Shown here one piece after another: positions 23,407 to 34,300 of a stretch of DNA of 64,000 nucleotides. The notes beneath the pieces are model-generated. The model was not told the DNA's origin. It saw only the letters and a program-made list of their open reading frames with translations, and made no database searches. The stretch comes from Eublepharis macularius. Its lineage: Eukaryota > Chordata > Lepidosauria > Squamata > Eublepharidae. The stretch spans positions 23,371,232 to 23,435,231 of the forward strand of contig NC_072794.1 of the NCBI RefSeq assembly GCF_028583425.1, read 5' to 3'. Numbering within the stretch: the first letter of the stretch is position 1; each line of letters starts with the position of its first letter. The translations under genes and the position numbers were made by a program.

Positions 23407-23689
23407 GAACTACAATGCCAAGACCATGGCGATACAGCCCAGAAAATCCACAACAACCATCGTTCTCCCGCCATGAAAGCCTTCAACAATATAAAGGACA
23501 AACTTTCCTCCTGGTTCATGTCCCTTCCACAGCTTTGCTGAGGTCACCACATCAAGCGACCAATTGTCAGGAAGAAAACAATTTGTTCTCTTGACAATGC
23601 TGGGATTACAAGGAGGATTGTAGAAAGTGAGTTTCATACACATCACCAGGGGTGTTCATGGAATAGTGGGAATTCATGAAGCTGCCCGA

Positions 23690-23870
23690 TTCTGAGTCAG
23701 ACTTCTGATCTGTCGAGGTCAGTATTGTCCGCTCTGATGGGCAGCAGCTCTTCAGGATGTCTGGTCTTTCAAATCAAGGAAGTCTTTCAGATCACATCAT
23801 TCTACCTGATCCTTTAAGCAGAGATGTTGGTGCCTGCAAAACAGATGTTTTGCACTGGGCCACAAACCCA
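23690..23870 (-). repeat. tRNA-derived SINE (third type), reverse and diverged
   Basis: The reverse copy starts TTCTGAGTCAGACTTCTGAT and continues to GCCTGCAAAACAGATGTTTTG, the reversed 'TGCTTTGCAGGC' head. Confidence 0.6.
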
Positions 23871-24473
23871 CTATTTGTGTGGTGGAGGAGCCCTTCTGTT
23901 CTACTGTTCAGATAGCCTCCGCTCTGGACAAAGCACTCAACACAACCATGCCAAACTCTGGGTCTTTATTATTTCTTTCCATCAAGGCAAGATTGACATG
24001 AATCAGGCCTCCACAGGATTGGGTGCGCCAAAAGAGGGCCTAGTTCACAGTGGAAGCTGTGATTGAGGCTGTGGGCAGGGATATGGGGTATGTGTGTGAT
24101 GCCAGCTGCAGTGTCATGTCACTTCAGGTAAAAAACTATATGGGAAAACCATAGAGTTTCTGGTGATTCCTAGAGCTACCTTTTCTCATTTCCTTTTTTA
24201 CTGGAAGAGATATGGTGCTGCATGTGATACTACAGTGTTTTTATATTTTTCTCCCACTGCCACTCTGAGCAGTGGCAGGCAAAAGGAATGAGGGAAAGAG
24301 CATCCCCCACCCCCACAAGAAGAATGGGACCTTTAGAGAGGAGGAACATGTAAAGTTCCTCAGCCACACTATTTCAGCTTCAGCCATGACAGAATTAATC
24401 GGACATTACTTCCCTAATTCTTAAAGATAGGTACTGTTCTGCCTGGCTCGGGACCACCCATCAGAAATTAACA

Positions 24474-25162
24474 ATGCTGGGCTTCTCATTTGAATCCCTA
24501 CAGATGATGGCCCTGGACCAGGCAAGAGCCGTGGTCAAACAGCGTATACTGGATGTCGAAAGACAGAGGGATCTTGCGAGGGTCTCCAATTTCCTAGCCC
24601 CCCCTCAAACAAGATATGTGGTTTCTCCAGCCTCCTATCTATCAAGCCTGGAGATCCCATCCCATCGTAGGGCTTTCTCATTGGCCCGATGTAATACATT
24701 TCCATCTGCAGTACTTGAAGGCCGTTATAAGAAGGTCCCAATGGCTGAGCCAGTTTGTCCATGCAAGGCAGGGAAAGTAGAAACAATTGAGCACATCATG
24801 CTTGCCTGTAAGTTCTACCATGAAATACGTATAAAACATATCCAAACTGTATTGAAGAAGCTTTCGAGCCTCGCTAACACAGAGCAAACTAATAAGCTCC
24901 TGTTCGGTGTCGATCCCCAGATCACGTTGGCTAGTGCCAGATTTTTAGCCGCAGCTTGTAGAATCTGCAGGGAATGTGCAAAGGAGTAACATCTGCTTTT
25001 ATTTCTAACCCTGAAAGCCCACACTTCTGTATTTATATTGCCAAGTTTTTATATAATTATATATTTATATAATTATTTTTACAAAGTGGTGTATTTTGTG
25101 TATGATACTCACTTATGTTTTTATAAGTCTGTACTGGTTATTAACTGTAAATAAATAATCTG
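24474..25162 (+). pseudogene. Non-LTR retrotransposon ORF2 C-terminus
   Basis: A 171-codon frame (24474-24989) ends in a cysteine/histidine motif typical of the C-terminus of LINE reverse transcriptases: HRRAFSLARCNTFPSAVLEG, then CPCKAGKVETIEHIMLACKFY. No catalytic RT motif is present, so it is a 5'-truncated copy. An AT-rich tail with TTATATAATTATATATTTA and TAAATAAATAA follows to about 25,162. CR1/L2-group assignment is tentative. Confidence 0.75.
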
Positions 25163-25314
25163 TTCTAACAAAATTAATGAACCAGGGCAATGTGAAAGAT
25201 AATTCTACAACCACCTCAGCCTGGCCACAAGCCATGATGAAGTATTTAATATATGACTAGGGCAGCCCCATACTACAATCAAAAGTTGTTTGGGCCTAAG
25301 ATGATATCCTCAGG

Positions 25315-25531
25315 TAGGGCTGCTAGCTTCCAGGTGGTAGCTGGAGATCTCCCAGAATTGCAACTGATCTCCAGGCAACAGAGACCAGTTCTTCTGGAGA
25401 AAATGGCTGCTCTGAAGGGTGAACTCGATGGCATTTTACCCCACTGATGCCCCCCCCATCCCAAACCCCATCCTCTCCAGGCTCCACCCCCCATATCTCC
25501 AGGAATTTCCCAGCCTGGGCCTGGCAACCCT
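25315..25531. mobile_element. Family D copy 2 with 10-bp flanking duplication
   Basis: Ends AGGGCTGCTAGCTTCCAGG and CTGGGCCTGGCAACCCT are the typical inverted family D termini. ATCCTCAGGT occurs directly before (25305-25314) and after (25532-25541) the element, a target duplication of 8-10 bp. Confidence 0.85.
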
Positions 25532-25544
25532 ATCCTCAGGTCAG

Positions 25545-26515
25545 GCAGAGAGGCATGTTCGGAAGTTCCACTCTTCCCACGAATGCACAGGCTTGATTCA
25601 AATTAGAACTATGGTGTATGGAAATTGGGGGCTTATGTCCACCTGGTGACATTTTTCCAACTTGAAATGGCCCTGGGTAAAACTGTTTGCCCCATGCACA
25701 TATAGAGAAAGTGTCATGGGGGGAAGGTCTAAGGCCCCTGTCTCTACGTGCTGTGGTCCCATCCTGAATTTGGCTTGCATGCATCTTCTACTCTAAGGTT
25801 TGGAATTGCCAGATATACTCAAGATCTCAGAAATGGTCCCCAATAAAAAGTCTTTTTAAAAAACTTATCCACTGATGTGCATGGCCTTAAAGGCCTTAGA
25901 AGGTCACGATTGTATTGCTCATGATTGTACCGTGAACCTTGTTCTAGAACAAACTACAGTCATGTGACCTTAGGGTAAATCTTCAAACTACCAGTTCCTT
26001 AATATTCTCAAAAATAAGGCACTGTCTTTAAATTATAAATTCTATGACTGCAGTGTCTGTCAGGTGTTTGGACAAAGAAGGACTTAAAGCAGGTTGAAGA
26101 ACCCTCATTCATGTGTGCAATGCCACAGAAGCACGATTCCACTGAAACCGCACATCCAGTCCTACACACCCCTGTCCAGTCCTCCCTTCCAAATGCCGCA
26201 GGGATGCAAAGAAGCTGGGCGCTATAACAACAGCAGGATGAGGAACCTGGTAGGGGTTTCACCTTTTAATTTGGCATCCCATGGAGGGTACATCCAGCCG
26301 TAACATCAATGGATTATTGAGATAGCGGTAAGATCTTGAGAATCTAGTCCACTGTTCTCGTTATTTCAAAATGAATATACACAGTTAGCAAACAGAAGCT
26401 GTGACAGACAGGACTGGCTCCAGCTCTGCCTCTCCTAAGAGACAGCCAATGGGAGTGGATGGAATGCTTGGCCAATCAGCGTTAGAGTCTGTTGGAGGGA
26501 GAAGGGTTGGAGATG
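25545..26515. other. Intergenic, nothing recognised
   Basis: No coding or repeat signature that I can name. Confidence 0.45.
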
Positions 26516-26520
26516 CTTCT

Positions 26521-26747
26521 GAGAGCAAAGCTACAAGTGACACCTGACACAGGTTGGACACTTGTCAGCTTCCCTCAAGTTTTGATGGAAATGTAGGCGT
26601 CCTGGTCTTGCAGCTTGGCTCGCCAACTGCTGTCCAATGGACTTTTCAACTGTCACTTGTCCAACGTTCTGCCAACCTTTCCCATCAAAACTTGAAGGAA
26701 GCTGACAAGTGTTCAACCTGTGTCAGGCGTCACTTGTAGCTTGGCTG
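26521..26747. mobile_element. Palindromic element, family B variant, copy 2
   Basis: It shares the AGCCAAGCTACAAGTGA termini with copy 1 but has a different interior (GACACAGGTTGGACACTTG ... TTTTGATGG). Arms at both ends are inverse copies. Same interior as 31560-31763 and 51134-51489. Confidence 0.8.
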
Positions 26748-26749
26748 TA

Positions 26750-28150
26750 AGAGAGGCAACAGAAAGATAGCTGGCTATAAATCTGTTCTGTTGCTTTGAA
26801 ATCTTTCCTGTTTCACCCCAGTATGTTTGTTTGTTTAAAATCCATTCCCTCCTATGTTCCATCTTGTAAATAAAATTTGTTTTGTTTTTGTTTAACTCTG
26901 GCTGGCTTGAGATTGTTAGTTGAGGGGAAATATCTGACACACCCTCACAAACATTCTGGTCACACTAAATGGGGGCAGTGAATTAAATGGGGGCAGTGTA
27001 TAGGGAAAGTAACCTCCGAGTTCTTTTTTCCCCAATAGCCCTGGGCTGTTGCTGGGTGAAGGGAGGAGCATATAGGCCACTGGCTTCCTGTCTGGTGGAG
27101 TCTCTGGAAGAGGAGAGAGGGGACCTTGTGAGAATTTTGTTCCAGGCTTTCTGCCTCCTGTAGTGTGGAGGCTAGAGAAGTAGCATGTGGCAATGGACTC
27201 CTGGCCTTTATTGGCCTGGGAAGTGCCAAACCTGGGAAGGGAGGTTTGGGATGAGTGGAAAGGCGTGTGAAAAGTTTGTGAGTCTGTGAGGTGGGGTCTA
27301 CCTAGCCACCCATACTCACCATAGAAGTCTACCTGTCTTGTCATTATAGGCTCCATTTTTTCCTGAACATCAAATTTCCTTTTCAGATGAGTGTATGGCA
27401 AATTAAATAACACTTCGCATAATATGTTTATACAACAATTTACTTGTATTGGTGCCCTTTTGTTCTGAAACATTTACGGTGTTGCTGACTCTCCCCGTCC
27501 CCACGCACACACAGAAAACAGGACTTCCTGCAGATGGGTTGGAAATATAGTTCTGCTTTCATACAAAAAGAACTGGACCCATTCCTCTCCATAATATAAT
27601 TTTCTACTTACGGTAAGCAGAGTGTTCAAAATAAGAACACCCCCCACACACACATCCCAAATGAGTAGCCATTAAGCTCTTGAGGGGCTTTAGTCCCAAG
27701 AAGAGCTTCAGTTGGGATTCTGCACAGGGCATACAGGGCTAATCTATGCTGTGCCTCAGGGAACCGGTGGGATTAACATTCTGCATCTGCTCATCCTGTG
27801 CAGTCTCCATCCTGCTGGATGGGGGACACATTATTGGTAACTCCTTCGTCGATAATCACTTGGTAATAAGCATTTTCTGCCTAGAACGTTCCAAGAGTTA
27901 TCAGTACAGTATCAGTTCTGTTCCATCAGTTGTAGCTATCCTTTGTCATCCAACAACCTCTGTCTCCCCGAAGCAGTCATCCAAATGTAAAGAAATCAGA
28001 CTCCAGTATTTGCTTTCCATAATCAGGAATAACTTTCCCATGGATTGCTATAATGTTTAAAGAGTACAGAGAAGAATGAAGAAAGAAATGTGGGTGCAGA
28101 GGTGAATGGAAGAAAGGGAGGAAGAAGATCTTGTGCAGTATGCATTACTT
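26750..28150. other. Intergenic, nothing recognised
   Basis: The 185-codon minus-strand frame at 26916-27473 has no start context, splice sites or known domain. It is proline/serine-rich, as chance frames in this composition tend to be. Confidence 0.45.
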
Positions 28151-28153
28151 CCT

Positions 28154-28154
28154 T

Positions 28155-28213
<59 letters not shown>

Positions 28214-28217
28214 TTTT
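28154..28217. repeat. (TTTA)n microsatellite
   Basis: About 16 uninterrupted TTTA units. The open frame across it (repeated YLFI) is an artefact of the microsatellite. A GATGAT-type tract follows at 28,250-28,300. Confidence 0.95.
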
Positions 28218-28339
28218 ATGCATTACTTCCAATTCCTCATGTTGTTATTGTTGATGTTGATGTTGGATGATGATGATGATGACAACGACGATGACGACAA
28301 TGATATAAAAGTGTACATATATACCACCATTCTGGACAG

Positions 28340-28518
28340 ATTAGTGCCACACTCAGAGCAGTGAACAAATTCAGTGTTGATATTATCCCCACGATACAGC
28401 TGGGGAGCTGGGGCTGAATGGCTTACCCAAGGCCACCTGCTGAGCTCATGACCGTAGTTGGAGTCAAACTAGAAGAATACTGATTCGCAGCCCAGCCACT
28501 TAACCACTATGCTACAAC
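28340..28518 (-). repeat. tRNA-derived SINE, reverse
   Basis: Reverse copy with GGCTTACCCAAGGCCACC, GTTGGAGTCAAACTAG and CAGCCACTTAACCACTATGC (reverse of the A box). Confidence 0.65.
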
Positions 28519-29313
28519 ATAGTGCCATAGCACAGCATGTCATTTCAGATATGATAGTGGGTGGGGACCCATAACTGTTTCCAAAGAGTTTCAGATCCCA
28601 GACTGTATAGGAGATCCCATTGTGCTTTTTTGCTTTTTGTGCTAAATACTGGTGCCTAGCCAATAATCCACTTCCCTGTTTCTGTCACCATCACTTCATA
28701 CAGGCATCTCACTGCTCTTCTCTCAGAATTTGGGATGTGCAGCTTTGAAACTTGCTCAAATGAACCCCCATCATTTGCTAGGCATCATCAGGGAGCCCTG
28801 TACAAACAGTTCCACCTGCTGGCTACTGTTTGCTCTCCCAGTCCGGACGTTGTTGAGGACACATTCTCTGCCAGCAACTTTATGTAAATTCCACTCATAT
28901 CAAAGGAACTTGCATGGGGGGAACACCCCTGGTGAACTGTGCCCATGTGGCTGATGAGAGAAACAAGAATAGAAGCCATGCGGCCTAAATTTCCAACCCA
29001 CCCTGCGTTAAACACAATTTAGACTAACAACACAACATTCCAAGATGAACTTAAAATTATTTTATTAATAATCAAATACGCAGCTTAAAAATACAATATC
29101 TCTCACACTGGCAACAGCCAGGTTCGATTCATAATTTTAAATAAATTAAATATATATCATATTCAAACCACCGTTATATTCCATAATTAGATGAAATTCA
29201 ATACTGATCGATCATTCTGCTTCTAGTATGCTTTTTAAATATAAGGACATTCTGGGCCTTTAGCAGTAGGGGACAGTTAAATGCACCCTGATGCTAAATG
29301 CAATACTTGAAAG

Positions 29314-29523
29314 CAGGGCTTTTTTTCAGCAGGAATGCGGTGGAACGGAGTTCCGGAACCTCTTGAAAATGGTCACATGGCTGGTGGCCCCGCCCCCTGA
29401 TCTCCAGACAGAGGGGAGTTGAGATTGCCCTCCGCGCCACTTGGGGCCACCAGCCATGTGACCATTTTCTCCTAGGGCAACCCACTGAGTTCCACCACCT
29501 CTTCTCCCAGAAAAAAAGCCCTG
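29314..29523. mobile_element. hAT-type foldback miniature element, family A copy 4 (in SELE 3'UTR)
   Basis: Target duplication CTTGAAAG (29306-29313 and 29524-29531) is perfect. The central palindrome has lost one half, giving a 210 bp copy. It lies within the probable SELE 3'UTR. Confidence 0.9.
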
Positions 29524-29596
29524 CTTGAAAGTAAAGTGCTTAGATCTGGGTGCACGAGATTCACAGTATAATCTTATACAGAGTTTCTCCAGTCTA

Positions 29597-29740
29597 AGAG
29601 CCAAGCTACAAGTGACGAATTACACTTGCCTGGCAAGTGAACAAGTGGAGAGCAAGTGAATGGCAAGTGAACAGGGAGGAATACACGTGAGTCTGTTCAC
29701 TTGCCAGGCAAGTGTCCTTCATCACTTGTAGCTTGGCTCT
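29597..29740. mobile_element. Palindromic element, family B, copy 3 (SELE 3'UTR region)
   Basis: A 144 bp shortened copy of the 21114 element, with AGAGCCAAGCTACAAGTGACG at the left end and its inverse at the right. It lies 74 bp from family A copy 4, so the probable SELE 3'UTR has taken two insertions. Confidence 0.82.
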
Positions 29741-31346
29741 AAGACCATTAACATCAATGGCTTTAGACTGGAGTAACTCTGCATAGGATTGCACTGTTGG
29801 AAGTTTGGCACAGTTGTCCTAGCTGGGCTTACTAGGAAACACATTTGATTGACATCAAAGAAATTTATTGCAGAGGAAGCTTGCATAGAATTTCAGCTGA
29901 TAAGCTGTTTTCAATGGGTTTAGACTGGAGTAACTCTGTTTAGGATTGCACTGTAATTAAAGTTGTCTGTCCATGTGCTTCTCTGAATAACTACCCCAAA
30001 TAACTAAATGTATACCATGTATGATTGATTTTAAACAGCTGACTGTTCTAGTACTCAAGGGTTTTGGTTTTGTTTGTTTGTTTGCAAAGCAATGCATCAA
30101 CAATAATCACTTCATTCAGAAGCATTTCAAATGACAAAGACAGGTTCTATCTACATTTTTTGCAAGAACAGATTTTTCCAGGTTTTTTGGATCCGACAAA
30201 ATTGCACTGAAAGAAAAATTCTAAATAAATAAATAAAATTTTACAGTACAAAATCCCATAGGGATGAAATATTTCTAAAGCCCTGAATGGTTTCAAGGAA
30301 CATACCGCAACACAGATGCAATTAACTTTGATGGCATAGGAAAGTGTGGGTAAAATACCACAGGAAAGGACAGAGAAAACCACAGTGTTATCATTAAAAA
30401 TGACACGAGATTTTGTATACATTCAAATTTTTGGAAATATTTTAAAAGCTCAAATAAGAGAAACTAAAACAACGTTTTCATCCTAAAATTAATTTTAGTA
30501 CTATTTAGAGGGAACAGGATTGCTTAGAGCATAGCACCAAAGTAATTAAAATCTGTGATTTCCATATCTGGAAAGAGGTAGAGCTGTTCAGTTGGGCGGG
30601 GGGGATATTTGTAGTTTTGGACCATAAAGACTTGAAATCTGAATTTCACGAACTGTCATTGTGGACTGATACATCTGGCCTTCTTTCCAAAGAATAAGCA
30701 TTGATTGGCACAAAGCAATGTGGGTAATTTCCTATTAAATTGTAACCAAGGCTTTACTCAAATATCTTTCAAGCAATCATCTTTTCTACACTCTTCTGCA
30801 ATTGATGATATCCCTAAAGACGCTGCCATGTTGTAGCAGGAATATTTTTCTCAGCTCACTGAAGTACCTTCTCGTTTGCTTCGATCCTAGGTTGGTTAGG
30901 CCCTTCTGGAGGCAACATGTTTTGTGCAGAAAAACCTTGCGCCGAGAAGGTCGCTGGACATCGATAATGAGATCTACAACTTCACTTACTGAAAGTAAAG
31001 TCTATTCTTGTTGATTTACCACAAGTGACTTTTGCTGGCTCTTGATTCTCTTTTCTCGTATACACCAGGCATTTGTGACGACACCTTCAAATTCTACAGA
31101 AACAACAAAATTTGTAATTGAAAAGAGAGACATTCAGGAGGCAGCTTTTATGTCATCTTATTTCAAGCACTTCTGGCTGGACCATAATCTTTTATTTGAA
31201 TTATACTTTCACTTTCATATAGGTGGAAATCTGTCCCACGGAATGTCCAGGCTTATCCTCTCCACGGGTGCCCCCACTTCAAATAACGTATTTATATAAG
31301 TATGTGGGCACCACCAGTATCCCATACAGATGAGTTGGGCTATTTG

Positions 31347-31383
31347 TCATCTGCAGAAAGTACCAGCATGACTTTCAAGAAAA
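31347..31383 (-). CDS. SELE: SELE exon 14: end of cytoplasmic tail and stop
   Basis: The acceptor TTTTCCTTGCAG ends at 31384. The coding part completes the Ser codon and reads [11 protein letters not shown] then TGA at 31349-31347. LES-(H)-(A)-G-T-F aligns to human LESDGSY, but the human C-terminal residues after that point (QKPSYIL) are absent. The pyrimidine tract upstream is a long (TC)n microsatellite at 31401-31440. Confidence 0.8.
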
Positions 31384-34300
31384 CTGCAAGGAAAAGAAAA
31401 GAGAGAGAGAGAAGGAGAGAGAGAGAGAGAAAGGAAGGAAGGATTCTGCAGTAGCTGTTTTTCCAACTGCAATTTTCAATAATGCTATTTCCTGAACTTT
31501 CTGCAGGCAGCTGGTCAGTCTAGCAAAATACTGTCTTTTTTGACTGGCAGTAGTCTAATAGAGCCAAGCTACAAGTGACGCCTGACACAGGTTGGACACG
31601 TGTCAGCTTCCCTCAAGTTTTGATGGGAAATGTAGGCATCCTGGTCTTGCAGCTGTAAAGGAGAGCCAAGCTGTAAAACCAGGACGCCTACATTTCCCAT
31701 CAAAACTTGAGGGAAGCTGACAAGTGTCCAACCTGTGTAAGGCGTCACTTGTAGCTTGGCTCTCGAGCAGATGCCTTTTCCAATTTTGCTACAAGATCCT
31801 TCACTAAGCCATGGACTCTTCCCGATCTACTCTTTCCTCTCCACTCCTATCTAGTATTCACAATCCCCCATACCTTACCTCTTTGTCTTTGTTAAATCAG
31901 GTGAGCAGAACTTTGGAAAGTGCCTTCTGAAACAAGGTGATGGTAACTACTGTAAAACACAAAAGTAAAAAATGTTGATAAGTCAATGCTTCCTGGGACA
32001 TAGAACATTCTATATGCCAAAAATGAAATTTCCCATATGAGTATTGAAAAACAACATACCTGGCTGGAGAAAATTTCTTTACTGTAAAAGAAAAAGAAGA
32101 GATATTAGCCTTTGGGTAATTAAGGCTATGGTTCTATGCACATCTACATTTAGGTGTTTAAGGCTACAGTTCTATATATATATCTGCCTGGCTGTAAGCT
32201 CCTTTGAATTCAATGGAACCTGCTTTTGAATAACTACACACAGGCTAGTACATAACTTTGAATACATGTTCGTTTGTTTGATTTTTTGATTGTTTGTTTG
32301 TTTGCCTGCTTGCAATTACTAATGGAACTTATCTGACTTCTGCTCATTTGCTGTTGCTACTGTGCTGATAAATAAATAAATATCATCATGCACATTTCAC
32401 TTTTGGAACTCCCTGCAACTGGATGTAGTGATGACCACTAGTTTAGGATGGCTTTAAAATGGATGAGACAAATGGCACCATCTATAGCAATTAGCCATGA
32501 TGTCTAAATGTTCCATGCTCAGAAGCAACGTACCTATGATTATCACTTGCTAGTGACCAATAACATGCCCAAGCTTTGGCCTCTGTGCCCCTGCGGCATG
32601 TGATTGGCCATTGTGGGGGAAAGGATGCCGAACTAGACCGAGCGTTGATCTGATTCAGCAGTGCTTGTCATGTTCTTAACAGCAATATGGTAGCTCTGAT
32701 GATATAGGGGAAAAGACTACTATTCTTTGGTAAGGAAAAAAAATAGCCTTTGTCTGCTCTGTGAAGATTCTCACCGCCTTCTCAGTGGCCTAATATTTGC
32801 AATTTTGAGTCTAATGATGCAATCCTAAACAAAACTATTCCAGTCTAATCCCATCGAAATCCATGAGCTTAGACTGGAGTAACTCCGCTTAGGGTCACGC
32901 TGAAAGTCACTTTATTGTTGAATTCATGCGCAGCCTTTCCCCTACAGACTGCAAGTCAATCTTTTGGGGGAGGAGGGAAATCTAAGTCCTGGTACTACGC
33001 AGATGTCAACAGCATGCAAATGGACTGAGGAACATTTTAGTGAACCTGAATGCCTACTTCTGTCCTCTTATACCTGATAGCAAGAGATGCGGGAAATGAC
33101 TCACCCTTCCTCCGAATACGCTTTAGGAGCCAAACGAGAAGTGATGCTATTGACAAGACAGAGACTCCAATTGCTGCTGCTGCCGCAGTGGATGAGAAGC
33201 TCACAAAATCCCCCTGAGACTGAGCTAAAGTATGAAAAGGAAGAGTTTGCATTAAGTCAGTAAGAAGGCTCCCCGCCCCTTAAACTTTCTGATTCTGTTA
33301 CATCCACCTTCCCAGTTGAAAGCCAATGGCCTGTCTTTATTTTCTATGATTATGTAGATGTTAGGAGGAGTAGACGGGGCAGGTGTCAAACCAGTGGCAT
33401 TCTACTGGCTGGTAGTTAGCCTCCTGCTAGGCTTCCGTAATTGGGGATTTCTTGTTCTTTGATGTTTTAAATTATGTATTGTAAGCTGCCTTGAGCCAAG
33501 AGGGGATGGTGGGATATACATGTTTTATCAAATAAAGACAAAATCAACATAACAGCTGCACTTTTGCTTGGAAGACTTGCGGTCCTCATGTAGACAGATA
33601 ACCTCCTGTTCGCAATTGCTTCTATTTTCCAGGATCCATATAAATTCCAGACCATCATTTCAAATGGGATGGCTTTGGAGGAGGCCCTCCGTTATGGGGA
33701 TGGGGTGTTGAATCACTGCCTTGTTCAACTGTTAGATTTATGGAGGATAAGTCTATTACTTGTTATTAATCATGGCAGCCAAATAGAACTTCCCAGGTTC
33801 AGAGAGAGAATATTTCTGATTGTCAGATGCTAGGAAGCAACCACTAGGGGGCGACTGTTGTTTGTGGGCCATTTCCCCGTGAGATCTGACTGGCCATTGT
33901 TGGAAAGAGGGTGCTGGACTAGATAGACCACATTGGTCTGATTCCAAATGGTTGCTCTTTTGTTCTTATTCCTCTCTACTTCTCAATGCATCCCAGTGGA
34001 CAAATACCTTTACATGTGGGAAGTTCTGCTGTCCAGTTTCCTGAAGCTAGACACTGGAGTAGGTAGGAGGAACTGTTCAACACCCATCCATCCATACAGC
34101 TGACTTCACAAAGTGTTCTGTAGGCAAAATCTGGACGCGAACAATTCAAGAAGCCCTTCTCAGGCGCTGTCAGTCTTTCGCACTTGGCAACTAAAATGCA
34201 AAAAAAAAAAAAAAAGCAGGCAGACGTTTAATTTAATGCAACGCAATGAACAGCGGTCATTGCAAAATGTTTCGTTCTAGAACTAAGCACGTTTTAGAAG

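Larger units (their letters stand above)
22691..23490. mobile_element. Penelope-type element fragments, palindromic arrangement
   Basis: Three partial copies of the terminal unit (22702-22800, 23043-23130 and 23340-23490) are in mixed orientation around a unique middle with GACACTGAGAGATCTCTGTCTTTC. That same segment occurs inverted at 22,805-22,830. No reverse-transcriptase frame is seen here. The arrangement resembles the complex, partly inverted ends of Penelope-like retroelements. Confidence 0.7.
29040..31346 (-). other. SELE: Probable SELE 3'UTR with AU-rich element and poly(A) signal
   Basis: No coding signal is seen. On the minus strand there is a run of overlapping ATTTA motifs at 30238-30222, plus scattered single ATTTA motifs, as expected for a short-lived inducible mRNA. 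An AATAAA near 29,059 is followed by a GU-rich run (TGTTGTGTTGTT), the best poly(A) site. Alternatives are at about 29,877 and 31,193. Without the two inserted miniature elements (29314-29523 and 29597-29740) the 3'UTR would be about 1.9 kb, close to that of human SELE. The exact end is inferred. Confidence 0.55.

Noticed and set aside
26916..27473. 185-codon minus-strand frame
   Set aside because: No recognisable domain, biased toward Pro/Ser/Leu, no homologous neighbour or splice structure.
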